A stretch of 6,057 bases of DNA from Chloroflexota bacterium (lineage in GTDB: Bacteria > Chloroflexota > Limnocylindria > Limnocylindrales > CSP1-4). Position numbers and translations under genes: made by a program. The notes beneath the pieces were generated by a model. That model made no database searches. It saw nothing but the letters and a program-made list of their open reading frames with translations, and was not told the origin of the DNA. Where the stretch lies: positions 1 through 6,057 of the forward strand of contig JAJYJR010000376.1 of NCBI GenBank assembly GCA_021789355.1, read 5' to 3'. Below, in pieces: positions 1 through 5,715 of the stretch. Position 1 is the stretch's first letter, and each line of letters starts with the position of its first letter.

Positions 1-33
1 CCTCACCGCGTCAGGGCACCGCTCCGCCCCGGG

Positions 34-121
34 GGTGTACGGAAACCCCGGAACGCTGTTCGGATTGGATCGGAATGGGTGTACGGATTGGATCGGAACC
101 GGTGTTCGGAAACCCGCGGAA
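34..121. repeat. Four 21-bp direct repeats, resembling an IS21-type terminal array
   Basis: Four similar 21-bp units lie at 34-54, 55-75, 78-98 and 101-121. They share the pattern GGTGTWCGGAWWNNNNCGGAA: the outer two carry GGAAACCC-type centres, the inner two GGATTGGATCGGAA. Start-to-start distances are 21, 23 and 23 bp, about two helical turns, so all copies face the same side of the helix, as expected for protein-binding sites. From memory, IS21-family elements carry similar short TTCGG...CGGAA repeats near their ends, downstream of istB, as multiple transposase-binding sites. If so, the istA/istB genes lie left of this window. The repeats are seen; the IS21 assignment is inferred. No transposase coding sequence is visible here, and I could not place the exact element end. 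Confidence 0.6.
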
Positions 122-354
122 TCCGCATCACGTCCATCTCCACCTCCTGCCGCACAGGGTGCTGATCCTGTCCGTTACTCGCGTGATATATCAGCGTTGA
201 GGTCATCGTTTTGACGGGGCTCTCGGGCTCCGCTTTGGAGCTGTCATCCGGTCGGTGCTTGGCTCACGCCTAGACACCGTTCTGTCCGGCGCGCACAGTC
301 TGCCCGTGGCCGGTTCGCGCGCAGGCCACCACATGCGAATGAGGAAGCCGGGCG
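122..354. other. Non-coding stretch before the membrane protein gene
   Basis: No convincing gene is seen. An imperfect inverted pair (GCTGAT ... ATCAGC, about 169-196) lies just right of the 21-bp repeats and might belong to the element end. TTGACG at 211-216 looks like a -35 box, but no good -10 follows at 16-18 bp, so I do not call a promoter. A Shine-Dalgarno-like GAGGAAG at 341-347 serves the next gene. Confidence 0.4.
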
Positions 355-837
355 ATGCAGATACGTGTGGCGCTTGCGTTCCTGCGGGTCGTGGGGCTCC
401 TCCTACCCCGTCCGATGCGGGTGGCCGCACCCACCTTTCTCCGCCAAGGGGCGGAGCCCGAGGCAGCGCCAGGGGCACGGCACGTGTATGTCCTCGGGCT
501 CGGCGCAAGCTGGATCGCTTTCGGCGTGGTGGCCTGGGCCACCACAATCGTCGCCGGGGCCGTTGGCGAGTTCTTTGCGGGGTCACGCGGTCGGTATCTT
601 GGCGCCGACCTCGGAGCCGTCCTCTTCGCCATCTCCGTCGGAGGCATCCTCGCGACAGTGCCCTATCTCTACTGGGCCAACTGGGCGGACCGACATGCCA
701 AGGGGGCAGTACCGGGCTCCCCCGAGGAGGCACGGGTCAAGGCGGCCGTGCGGCGCGCCCGTCCGTCCGACCGCGTGGTCCTCACCGTGCAGGTGCTTGC
801 TGTCCTCTTCACGCTCTGGCTCGTTACTGGGCACTGA
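355..837 (+). CDS. Small integral membrane protein, function unknown
   Basis: A 160-residue protein with no family I recognise. Three strongly hydrophobic stretches are visible: about residues 44-72 (VYVLGLGASWIAFGVV...), 86-108 (LGAVLFAISVGGILATV...) and 141-157 (VVLTVQVLAVLFTLWLV). The first 17 residues (IRVALAFLRVVGLLL) may form a further membrane-associated helix. A charged loop between the second and third segments (about 109-140) is rich in Arg, Lys and Glu and is probably cytoplasmic. The ATG at 355 is chosen because GAGGAAG at 341-347 ends 7 nt upstream, a near-ideal ribosome binding site. Hydrophobic blocks in this frame and stable downstream reading support a real gene over overlapping Arg/Pro-rich frames. 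It stands alone between the repeat array on the left and decayed DNA on the right. No catalytic or binding motif is apparent, so a function cannot be assigned. Confidence 0.7.
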   Translation: MQIRVALAFLRVVGLLLPRPMRVAAPTFLRQGAEPEAAPGARHVYVLGLGASWIAFGVVAWATTIVAGAVGEFFAGSRGRYLGADLGAVLFAISVGGILATVPYLYWANWADRHAKGAVPGSPEEARVKAAVRRARPSDRVVLTVQVLAVLFTLWLVTGH

Positions 838-896
838 ACACTGACCGCCCGGCTCGATCTGGCGGCGACTGCACTTGCGTGGATACCCCCCTTATG
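838..896. other. Short spacer after the membrane protein gene
   Basis: No gene, hairpin with T-tract, or promoter is evident between the membrane protein stop codon and the left copy of the dispersed repeat. Confidence 0.3.
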
Positions 897-1115
897 TGCG
901 ATTGGCGTGCTCGGAGCGGCTGGTACGGCCTCAAACGGCAGCGTGGCACCACCGGCGGCGCGATGTCGGGGCCCCGCGGTGTCACCGATCCGACGCCACC
1001 AGCGAGGCACCACTCTCCCGCCCCTGCGGTCGATCCATCCGCCGCCGCGAGCGGAGAAGCCCCGGCTATCGTGCTGTACCGCGGGGGGCTGCCACGGGGG
1101 CGCCTTCGGGTGCGG
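897..1115. repeat. Dispersed repeat, left copy (~219 bp)
   Basis: This segment matches 5716-5928 in the same orientation along its whole length. Exact shared blocks, in the same order, include TGCGATTGGCG at the left edge, GGCAGCGT, CACCAGCGAGGC, TCTCCCGCCC, CGATCCAT, CGCGAGCGG, ATCGTGCTGTA and the 16-bp GCGCCTTCGGGTGCGG at the right edge. By eye roughly three quarters of positions agree, with a few small indels. The final block folds as a 5-bp stem (1100-1104 with 1109-1113) closed by a C(UUCG)G tetraloop, a very stable RNA hairpin type. I see no terminal inverted repeats or clear target duplication. Reading frames through the repeat are not kept intact between copies (one has a stop where the other has Tyr), and indels are not in threes, so it is probably not coding. 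It could be a miniature element, an intergenic repeat family, or a structured RNA. Confidence 0.8.
1100..1113. other. UUCG-capped hairpin at the right edge of the repeat (copy 1)
   Basis: Stem GCGCC / GGTGC (one G-U pair when read as RNA) around the loop TTCG. The same hairpin is present at 5913-5926. There is no T-tract, so a Rho-independent terminator is not supported. Confidence 0.5.
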
Positions 1116-1174
1116 TGCGCGGGCATCTGCCTGCGCGCAAGGAGCACCGGCCTGCTTCTCGCGGCGAGGCAGGC

Positions 1175-1636
1175 TCAGCCTTTCGCGGTGGCTGCGGGCC
1201 CCGGCTGGCGAACGGCATCGCGGCGGCCGCAGCGTGGCCCGTCCTGAGCATGGCGGTCGGGTTCGCGAAGGAGTTGAGCGATGCGCTGATGGGTGAGACC
1301 GAGCAGCACGCCGATGTCTCGGGTGGTCAGCCCTTCTGCAGCCAGCTGACGCGCGCTGGCCCGCAAGGCGGTCGAGGCCTCACGCTGGGCTCGCTCCGCC
1401 CGATCCCGCTCGCTGCGGGCCGCATCAACCGACCCGCGCAACTCGTCCCGCAGCTCGGGGCGCAGCCGGACCTCGACATCGGCCGGCGGCACGTCGAGGA
1501 AGAGTGCGATCGCCTCCCTCGCCATGGGGGCGGCTCCATCGATCCGGCGAGCCTGGGTGAAGACACCCGGCAGCTCGGGAACCTCGATCGCCCACCAGCC
1601 GCCGCTCCGCCGCGCCACGGCCTCAAACGTTCTCAT
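1175..1636 (-). CDS. hicB: HicB-family antitoxin (orphan)
   Basis: A 153-residue protein. Residues about 12-48 match the HicB fold: GGWWAIEVPELPGVFTQAR followed by a helix with AREAIALFLDVP, the usual Leu-rich end of this domain. Residues 58-100 are a long Arg/Glu-rich helix. Residues 101-124 (LTTRDIGVLLGLTHQRIAQL) look like a helix-turn-helix, expected of DNA-binding HicB antitoxins that repress their own operon. HicB normally neutralises HicA, a small mRNA-cleaving toxin. I chose the ATG at 1636 because it overlaps the stop of the upstream hicA remnant in an ATGA arrangement, typical of translational coupling; GGAAGG lies about 10 nt upstream. An in-frame ATG three codons earlier is possible. 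The last ~25 residues, after the HTH, are low-complexity (GPRCGRRDAVRQPGP...) and may be read-through beyond an eroded original stop. The HicB assignment is by motif memory but fairly secure. Confidence 0.75.
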   Translation of the reverse strand: MRTFEAVARRSGGWWAIEVPELPGVFTQARRIDGAAPMAREAIALFLDVPPADVEVRLRPELRDELRGSVDAARSERDRAERAQREASTALRASARQLAAEGLTTRDIGVLLGLTHQRIAQLLREPDRHAQDGPRCGRRDAVRQPGPAATAKG

Positions 1637-1753
1637 CTCCACCATGCCTTCCCGAGCTCCGCTTCCAGATGGCGGCAAATGTCGGCCGCAGTCCACTCGT
1701 TGATCTCGCGCTGCGGCTTGACGGATTGATCGCACAAGCGCAGCGCGTTTCAC
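1633..1753 (-). pseudogene. hicA: HicA toxin remnant, frameshifted and lacking its core
   Basis: Reading minus-strand frames upstream of hicB gives two HicA-like pieces. A GTG at 1753 begins VKRAALVRSI, like the MKRRDLxRxL start of many HicA toxins. In the next frame, roughly 1725-1633 encodes VKPQREINEWTAADICRHLE then a TGA, matching the HicA C-terminus (PRHREIN...ICRxLG). The two halves are out of frame, and the middle ~30 codons, which normally carry the catalytic His in a GG/S-H context and the central strands, are absent. Intact HicA is about 60-85 residues; here there is not enough sequence to encode it. The gene order hicA-hicB with a 4-nt stop/start overlap is the standard one. I infer an internal deletion that killed the toxin and left the antitoxin. 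Confidence 0.6.
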
Positions 1754-1762
1754 GCATTCAGG

Positions 1763-1942
1763 CTAGCCCAATTGCCGATGACCGTCTAGTCGGCTTGCCA
1801 AACGCTCTCCAGTGATCCAGACGGATGCAGCGAGACGCGCCCCGGCGAACGTCAGGACGAACCAGGGCGAGCGCAGCCCGAGGACATAGAAGACCACCAT
1901 GGCGCCCACCGCGAACGAGCCGCACGGGGTGAGCGGGGTCAT
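1763..1942 (-). pseudogene. Possible decayed small membrane protein
   Basis: A 59-codon frame from ATG 1942 with a hydrophobic centre: CGSFAVGAMVVFYVLGLRSP followed by WFVLTFAGARLAASVW. This recalls short uncharacterised bacterial membrane proteins with a GAMxxFYxLExRSxWFxLAFAGAC core. I remember those ending in a conserved FGxVExxWxxVALRRW-like segment. In this frame the tail (TGERLASRLDGHRQLG) does not fit, but another frame of the same stretch reads SGSLESVWQAD before a stop, which suggests a frameshift or deletion. No convincing ribosome binding site was identified. It lies just upstream of, and on the same strand as, the hicA remnant. Homology is from memory only; it could instead be a chance hydrophobic ORF. 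Confidence 0.35.
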
Positions 1943-2186
1943 CACCGGCCGTGTCGGGCGTGCCCTCCGATGCCTCCCTGGGCGTCCCTGATCGGTGAGG
2001 ATCGAGCGATCGTGCAGGGGGCGCCCCGTGGACACCCGCTCGGCATTCAGGTTGTCGGGTGCCATTACCCGGTTGCTGGGCCGGCGAGCGGCGTCCCGCT
2101 GTCGCCAGACTGGCGCCGGCCCCGGCAGAGTGGTCCAGGGCTACGCCCTCGATCCATCTCCCAGCTCGGATCGGAGGTCTCACCGC
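1943..2186. other. Unassigned DNA between two gene remnants
   Basis: No recognisable gene, RNA or repeat. Open frames on both strands are Arg/Pro-rich and look like GC-driven noise. The only functional-looking signal is GGAGG at 2173-2177, nine bases before the GTG of the transposase remnant. Confidence 0.3.
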
Positions 2187-2400
2187 GTGCTGCCATCGCT
2201 CTTGTACATCCTGGTCCGGCGCATGCTCGGGCTCGTGGCGCGGCGCTTCCGCTCGGGGCGCTCGAAGGACCTCGAGACCATCGTGCTGCGGCACGAGCTG
2301 GCGATCCTCCGTCGGCAGGTGGCACGTCCCGAACTCTCCGATGCCGATCGAGTCTTTCTGGCTGCGGCGCCACGTGTGCTGCCGCGGCGGCGCTGGTCTC
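2187..2400 (+). pseudogene. N-terminal remnant of an integrase-core (DDE) transposase
   Basis: From GTG 2187, preceded by GGAGG at 2173-2177, about 71 codons read LPSLLYILVRRMLGLVARRF, a basic stretch, DLETIVLRHELAILRRQVAR, and ADRVFLAAAPRVLPRRRWS. This is the conserved N-terminus of a family of integrase-core transposase proteins common in Actinomycetota and related groups (LEIVVLRHQLxVLRRQVxRP...LLPRxRWS). Family members continue with a VTPxTLLRWHRxLVxRxWTYP segment and an rve catalytic domain carrying the DDE triad. None of that follows: after RRRWS (about 2400) the frame turns into unrelated STQGLCSQRG-type sequence and stops at 2471. The gene is thus truncated to roughly a fifth of its expected length and cannot encode an active transposase. 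No terminal inverted repeats were found. Confidence 0.65.
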
Positions 2401-2674
2401 GATCCACTCAGGGGCTGTGCTCTCAGCGCGGCCGCACGACGCGCAATTGTGGACGGTCCAGTCGATCGTGACGTTCGATCGGCGGCGTCCGGCGCCCCCG
2501 GTTGATCGTTGAGCGTGGCGGGGCCGCGTCGGAGGGGGTCACGCTCCGCGGCGCGCGCATCCGCCATCCGACCGAAGGCGCGTCCGCTCGGCCACGCTCC
2601 GATCTGGTGTGACTTGACCCCCGTCGGACGCTGGAGTGACCGAGGGCAGTGCACGAGCCGATGGAGGCAACCGG
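2401..2674. other. Intergenic region upstream of the lipoprotein gene
   Basis: No gene is supported. A perfect 9-bp inverted pair, GAGCGTGGC (2511-2519) and GCCACGCTC (2591-2599), spans about 70 bp. A TTGACC at about 2614 resembles a -35 box, but no matching -10 follows. The promoter of the lipoprotein gene probably lies here but cannot be placed. GGAGG at 2663-2667 is its ribosome binding site. Confidence 0.35.
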
Positions 2675-4672
2675 ATGCGGACGGCGCAACGAGCGATGAT
2701 GCTGGTCGTTGCGATGGTCGTCGCCTCGTGCGGGTCGAGCACCGCGCCGAAGCCGGCCTCGATGCACCCGTCGTCGTCCGCCGCCACCAGCGCCATCGCG
2801 GCCCCGATCTCGGGCACGCCGGCCACGTCCGCCCCATCGGCCTCGCCCGGCCCGTCCGCCTCGATCGGACCGCCCGTCGACGTCGTTGCGACGCAGGTGG
2901 CGGTCGTACGCCAGGCGCCGCACCCGCCTGCGCTCGACGCAGTCGCCTTCGCCGACAGCGCGCACGGCTGGGCGGGCGGGACCGGCGTCCTGCTCGGCAC
3001 GAGCGACGACGGCCCGAGCTGGCGGACCGAGTGGACCGGCAGCGGCACCGTCCTCTCGTTCTCCGCGGTGGACGCGCGGCACGCCTGGGCGCTGGTCGGC
3101 TCCAAGGGCGGTGCCATGGGTTACCCGGGCACCGGGCGCCAGCTCCTCCGCACGACCGACGGCACCCACTGGTCCCCGGTCGGGCGGGGCACGCCGCTGC
3201 ACGTGATCGACTTCACGAGCGCGAGCGACGGCTGGGCGATCGCGTCGGCGAGCAGCGATACCTCGCTCCCGGGCGAACTGCTGGAGACGAGCGACGGTGG
3301 GACGAGCTGGCAGCGCAGCCCGCTCACGGCGCTCGTGCAGTCGGCCTGCTTCTCCGGCATGGCCCTCGGCTGGGCCGCCAACGGCTCGGCGGTCTACCGG
3401 ACCACGGACGCCGGTGCGAGCTGGACGAAGGTGGCGAGCGGACCGAACGACCGGACGAACCCGAACTGGTACGCGACACTCCGGTGCTCGGGCGACACGG
3501 CGTGGGTGCTCTTCATCGGCGGCGCGGCAATGAACCAGGAGGCGTACCTCGGCGAACGGACGCTCGACGGCGGCGCGCACTGGCAGACGCTCCTGTCCGA
3601 TCCGTTCTTCCCGAGCTTGCCGAAGGGAACGATCCCGATCGACGCGTACTCCGGGCCGTTCGCGGTCGCCTCCTCGCGGGACGCCGGGTTCCTCGGCTGG
3701 TGCGGGCCGTGCGGCGCCGGCTCCTGGTCGTACACACGGACGAACGACGATGGCGTGACCTTCATCCACACCCCGCTCCTCGGGCTCGACGGGGCCATCC
3801 TCGGCGGCCTCGCGTTCGCCGATCCGGTGCACGGCTGGATCGCGGGGTCGACTGGTGGCGACGGCGGCTTCCTCGTGGCGACCGACGACGGCGGCACGAC
3901 CTGGCACCCCGCATACCCGTCGGCCGCCTCGTCACCGGCGGTCGGGGTCAGCTTCGTCTCGGCAACCGTCGGGTTCGGGATCGGCGTCCTGGGCGACGGG
4001 CGGGTGGTGCTGCGGACGGACGACGGGGGGTCGACGTGGCAGCCGGTGGGCCGCCTGCCCGCCAACCCCGAGGAGTTCAGCCAGGACCACGTGGTCTGGT
4101 TCCTCGACGCGAACCACGGCTGGGTCACGACCCAGTCCGGCCTGCTCACCACGAGCGACGGCGGGCGGACGTGGAGCCCGGTGCCCGGCGTCCTGCCCAC
4201 GAACGCGCGCCAGGCGGGCGCCGGCGTCGCGTTCGTCGACCCCGAGCGCGGCTGTGTGGGCGATGTCCAGTCGGCGATGGCAACGGCCGACGGTGGGCGG
4301 ACATGGCGGCCGGCCACCGCCCCGGCGGGCGTCCTGGCCTGTGCCGCGGGGCTCGTCGATCCGAACTGGGCGCGTCTCGGCCAACCGCCGGGTTCGTTCG
4401 ACCAGTTCGTCCTCGATGCCGTCCTTTCAGGCGGGGTCGCCGTCGGGCACGGCTACGTCGACGGCGGGGTTCCCGGAGTGGTCGTGACGCGCGACGGCGG
4501 GACGACGTGGACGGCCGAGCTCTGGCCGGCGGGGCCGAACGGGTCAGGGTACGAGGCACTGCTCCCCGTGTCGTTCGTCTCGCCGTCCGACGGGTGGTTC
4601 CTCGGACTGGTCGGCCAGCTGTACCGCACGAGCGACGGCGGCGCGACCTGGGCGGAGATCGGCCCGGGGTAG
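2675..4672 (+). CDS. Secreted BNR/Ycf48-repeat beta-propeller lipoprotein
   Basis: A 665-residue lipoprotein precursor. The ATG at 2675 is chosen over one at 2636 because GGAGG (2663-2667) ends 7 nt upstream and it gives a clean signal peptide: MRTAQRA, a hydrophobic MMLVVAMVV core, and the lipobox VASC with Cys19. A Ser/Pro/Ala-rich linker (about 20-65) follows, typical of surface tethers. From about residue 85 to the end lie twelve Asp-box-like motifs (S/T-x-D-G-G-x-x-W), at about 110-116, 161-166, 206-212, 244-250, 297-303, 357-363, 403-410, 448-455, 494-500, 538-544, 606-612 and 653-659. Each is usually preceded by a [H/D]-GW or VGF segment, as in Ycf48/BNR beta-propellers. Twelve motifs suggest two 6- or 7-bladed propellers or one expanded one. 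Ycf48 itself assists photosystem II assembly; related bacterial proteins are mostly of unknown role, probably extracellular binding. Sialidase activity is not supported, because no catalytic Arg/Tyr set was recognised. Confidence 0.85.
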   Translation: MRTAQRAMMLVVAMVVASCGSSTAPKPASMHPSSSAATSAIAAPISGTPATSAPSASPGPSASIGPPVDVVATQVAVVRQAPHPPALDAVAFADSAHGWAGGTGVLLGTSDDGPSWRTEWTGSGTVLSFSAVDARHAWALVGSKGGAMGYPGTGRQLLRTTDGTHWSPVGRGTPLHVIDFTSASDGWAIASASSDTSLPGELLETSDGGTSWQRSPLTALVQSACFSGMALGWAANGSAVYRTTDAGASWTKVASGPNDRTNPNWYATLRCSGDTAWVLFIGGAAMNQEAYLGERTLDGGAHWQTLLSDPFFPSLPKGTIPIDAYSGPFAVASSRDAGFLGWCGPCGAGSWSYTRTNDDGVTFIHTPLLGLDGAILGGLAFADPVHGWIAGSTGGDGGFLVATDDGGTTWHPAYPSAASSPAVGVSFVSATVGFGIGVLGDGRVVLRTDDGGSTWQPVGRLPANPEEFSQDHVVWFLDANHGWVTTQSGLLTTSDGGRTWSPVPGVLPTNARQAGAGVAFVDPERGCVGDVQSAMATADGGRTWRPATAPAGVLACAAGLVDPNWARLGQPPGSFDQFVLDAVLSGGVAVGHGYVDGGVPGVVVTRDGGTTWTAELWPAGPNGSGYEALLPVSFVSPSDGWFLGLVGQLYRTSDGGATWAEIGPG

Positions 4673-4890
4673 GTCGCGCGCCGGCGGGCCCGTCGCTCAG
4701 GAGCCCACGGTCTTGAACCAGGTCGCGGCGGCCGTGTTCCCGCGCGCGACGGCGCGCGATGGCGTCCCCCGCGAGCAGCACGCCCGAGTCCATGACTCCA
4801 CGCTCTCTCACGGTGGCGAGCGTCCCGATCACGCTTCATTCCGCCCGGGCCTGGAGTCCCTCGTACTCGACCCGTGCGATCCTAGAGAGC
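4673..4890. other. Intergenic region between lipoprotein and S4 genes
   Basis: No gene is recognised. There is no strong hairpin with a T-tract after the lipoprotein stop. A short minus-strand frame ends at 4697 with a sensible-looking peptide (GNTAAATWFKTVGS), but upstream stops leave it very short and I cannot assign it to a family. The only SD-like sequence before the S4 gene is GAGAG at 4885-4889, too close to the ATG for good function. Confidence 0.3.
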
Positions 4891-5277
4891 ATGGCCGATC
4901 CCCGCGCGACCGACGAGACCCGCATCGACCGCTGGCTGTGCGCGGTGCGGCTCGTGAAGACGCGCCCGGCGGCGACGCAGCTGTGTGACGCTGGCCACGT
5001 CCGCGTGAACGGGAACGCCGCGAAGCCTGCTACGAAGGTTCGGGCCGGCGACCGGGTCGACGGGCTGATCGCCGGGCGCGAGCGCATCGTGGAGGTCGTG
5101 CGGCCGATCGAGTCGCGCGTGGGCGCCCCGGTCGCCGTCACCTGCTACGTGGACCACAGCCCGCCGCCGGTGGTGACAGAAGTCCGACCGGGGATCATGG
5201 CCGTCCGAGGCGAGGGCCGGCCGAGCAAGCGCCTTCGCCGGGAGCTGGAGCGCCTGCGCCGGGCTGCCGACGCCTGA
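4891..5277 (+). CDS. S4-domain RNA-binding protein, Hsp15-like
   Basis: A 128-residue protein of the Hsp15/HslR (COG1188) type. The S4 RNA-binding domain spans about residues 11-60: RIDRWLCAVRLVKTRPAATQ, then LCDAGHVRVNGNAAKPATKV and RAGDRV, matching the family pattern R-x-D-x-W-L...R...KTR...A...G-x-V-x-x-N-G...KP...V..GD. Residues 61-95 (GRERIVEVVRPIESRVGAPV, then CYVDHSPPP) and the basic tail GRPSKRLRRELERLR are characteristic of the high-GC Gram-positive-like branch. E. coli Hsp15 binds free 50S subunits carrying blocked nascent chains after heat shock and helps recycle them; a similar ribosome-associated role is inferred here. ATG 4891 fits the family N-terminus; an in-frame ATG at 4759 would add 44 non-conserved residues. 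Its SD is weak (GAGAG 1 nt upstream), so translation may be leaderless. Length is normal and no key residue is missing. Confidence 0.88.
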   Translation: MADPRATDETRIDRWLCAVRLVKTRPAATQLCDAGHVRVNGNAAKPATKVRAGDRVDGLIAGRERIVEVVRPIESRVGAPVAVTCYVDHSPPPVVTEVRPGIMAVRGEGRPSKRLRRELERLRRAADA

Positions 5278-5460
5278 GCCCGGACCTGCCGCGGCTCGCG
5301 ATCCAAGGGGACGAAGCAGCAGGAGTGACACACGTGGATCACGCTCCTCGGCTTCGGTGAGGGCGAAGACCTCGACGTGGCGCTGCGCGATGAGCCGAGC
5401 CGCGGCAACGTGGCCCGGAGAAACGGCGAATCCCGGCGACGACGTCTGACCCTACTGCCT
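5278..5460. other. Unassigned DNA after the S4 gene
   Basis: No recognisable gene, RNA or terminator. The plus frame leading into the excisionase-like tail is open from 5329 but has no start codon with an SD and no recognisable HTH helices, so upstream conservation has been lost or was never there. Confidence 0.3.
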
Positions 5461-5511
5461 CGGGGACCGAAGCACATGCGATTGGGCCGTTATGTGCGGT
5501 TCGAGCGGTGA
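5461..5511 (+). pseudogene. Possible excisionase-type HTH C-terminal remnant
   Basis: In one plus frame the sequence reads PRGPKHMRLGRYVRFER then TGA (5509-5511). The string PHMRLGRYVRF is a hallmark of the wing/strand of excisionase-family (HTH_17, Xis/AlpA/MerR-like) DNA-binding proteins, which end in a VRFxxxxLExWL-like segment. Here the frame stops right after VRFER, before the usual final helix, and the preceding residues do not show the expected helix-turn-helix (VAexLxVSxxTVYxLxxxG). I therefore see at most an eroded fragment of such a gene. It sits about 80 bp upstream of a tRNA-like half, a place where excisionase genes of integrated elements are often found. The match is short, about 11 residues, and could be chance. 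Confidence 0.35.
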
Positions 5512-5562
5512 AGGGCGCGGTGCCGCCCCAGTGGAGCTCGACGTCGCGTCACGGATGTCGAG

Positions 5563-5568
5563 TATCCT
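5563..5568 (+). promoter_or_regulatory. Candidate -10 box in front of the tRNA-like sequence
   Basis: TATCCT at 5563-5568 resembles the -10 element seen before many stable-RNA genes in high-GC bacteria. A start site around 5575 would give a leader of about 20 nt before the tRNA-like sequence. No good -35 is visible at the proper distance (CTCGAC lies 20 bp upstream), so support is limited. Confidence 0.35.
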
Positions 5569-5593
5569 GCGCTAACTGAGTTCAGACCATCGT

Positions 5594-5632
5594 CGGGGTG
5601 TGGCGCAACGGTAGCGCACGTGCCTTAGGAGC
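5594..5632 (+). other. tRNA-like 5' half, 3' half missing
   Basis: The sequence fits the first half of a tRNA: possible acceptor strand CGGGGTG (5594-5600), T8-G9, a perfect 4-bp D-stem GCGC/GCGC (5603-5606 with 5614-5617) around the loop AACGGTA containing the invariant GG, A26, and then CGTGC plus a 7-nt anticodon loop CTTAGGA with U33. The implied anticodon would be UAG (Leu), but the D-arm is not the class II type expected for Leu. After GC (5631-5632) the anticodon stem breaks: GCACG is expected but GCCGT is found. No GGTTCGAATCC-like T-arm or acceptor complement follows in the next 400 bp. It is therefore not a functional tRNA. It could be the leftover half of a tRNA gene disrupted by integration or deletion, or an unrelated RNA with a D-arm mimic. 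Confidence 0.5.
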
Positions 5633-5715
5633 CGTCGGGCCGGGAGCGCTGAAGCGGCCGTGTCAAGGCCGGGGTCCGGAGCACGAACGGCCGAGCGCAG
5701 AAGACGTCGATTTCC

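Noticed and set aside
255..1247. A 330-codon plus-strand ORF across the membrane protein and the left repeat
   Set aside because: Its composition is GC-driven noise. It overlaps the better-supported membrane protein in another frame and runs through the non-coding repeat.
2511..2601. Minus-strand stretch starting GGAGCGTGGCCGAGCGGACG, like the 5' end of a tRNA-Ser, with a 9-bp inverted pair 2511-2519/2591-2599
   Set aside because: No T-arm, anticodon stem or proper acceptor arrangement can be drawn. The inverted pair does not fit tRNA spacing, so the match is probably chance.
2675..4672. Sialidase (neuraminidase) annotation based on Asp boxes
   Set aside because: Asp-box-like motifs alone occur in many propellers. 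No catalytic Arg triad or Tyr/Glu pair could be recognised, and the GW...G...TSDGGxTW pattern fits Ycf48-type repeats better.
2423..4716. Very long open frames overlapping the lipoprotein gene on both strands (for example 2509-4716 + and 2423-3907 -)
   Set aside because: They are extremely Arg/Pro/Gly-rich, lack domains, and are explained by the codon bias of the real lipoprotein frame, which has a lipobox, an SD and twelve repeats.
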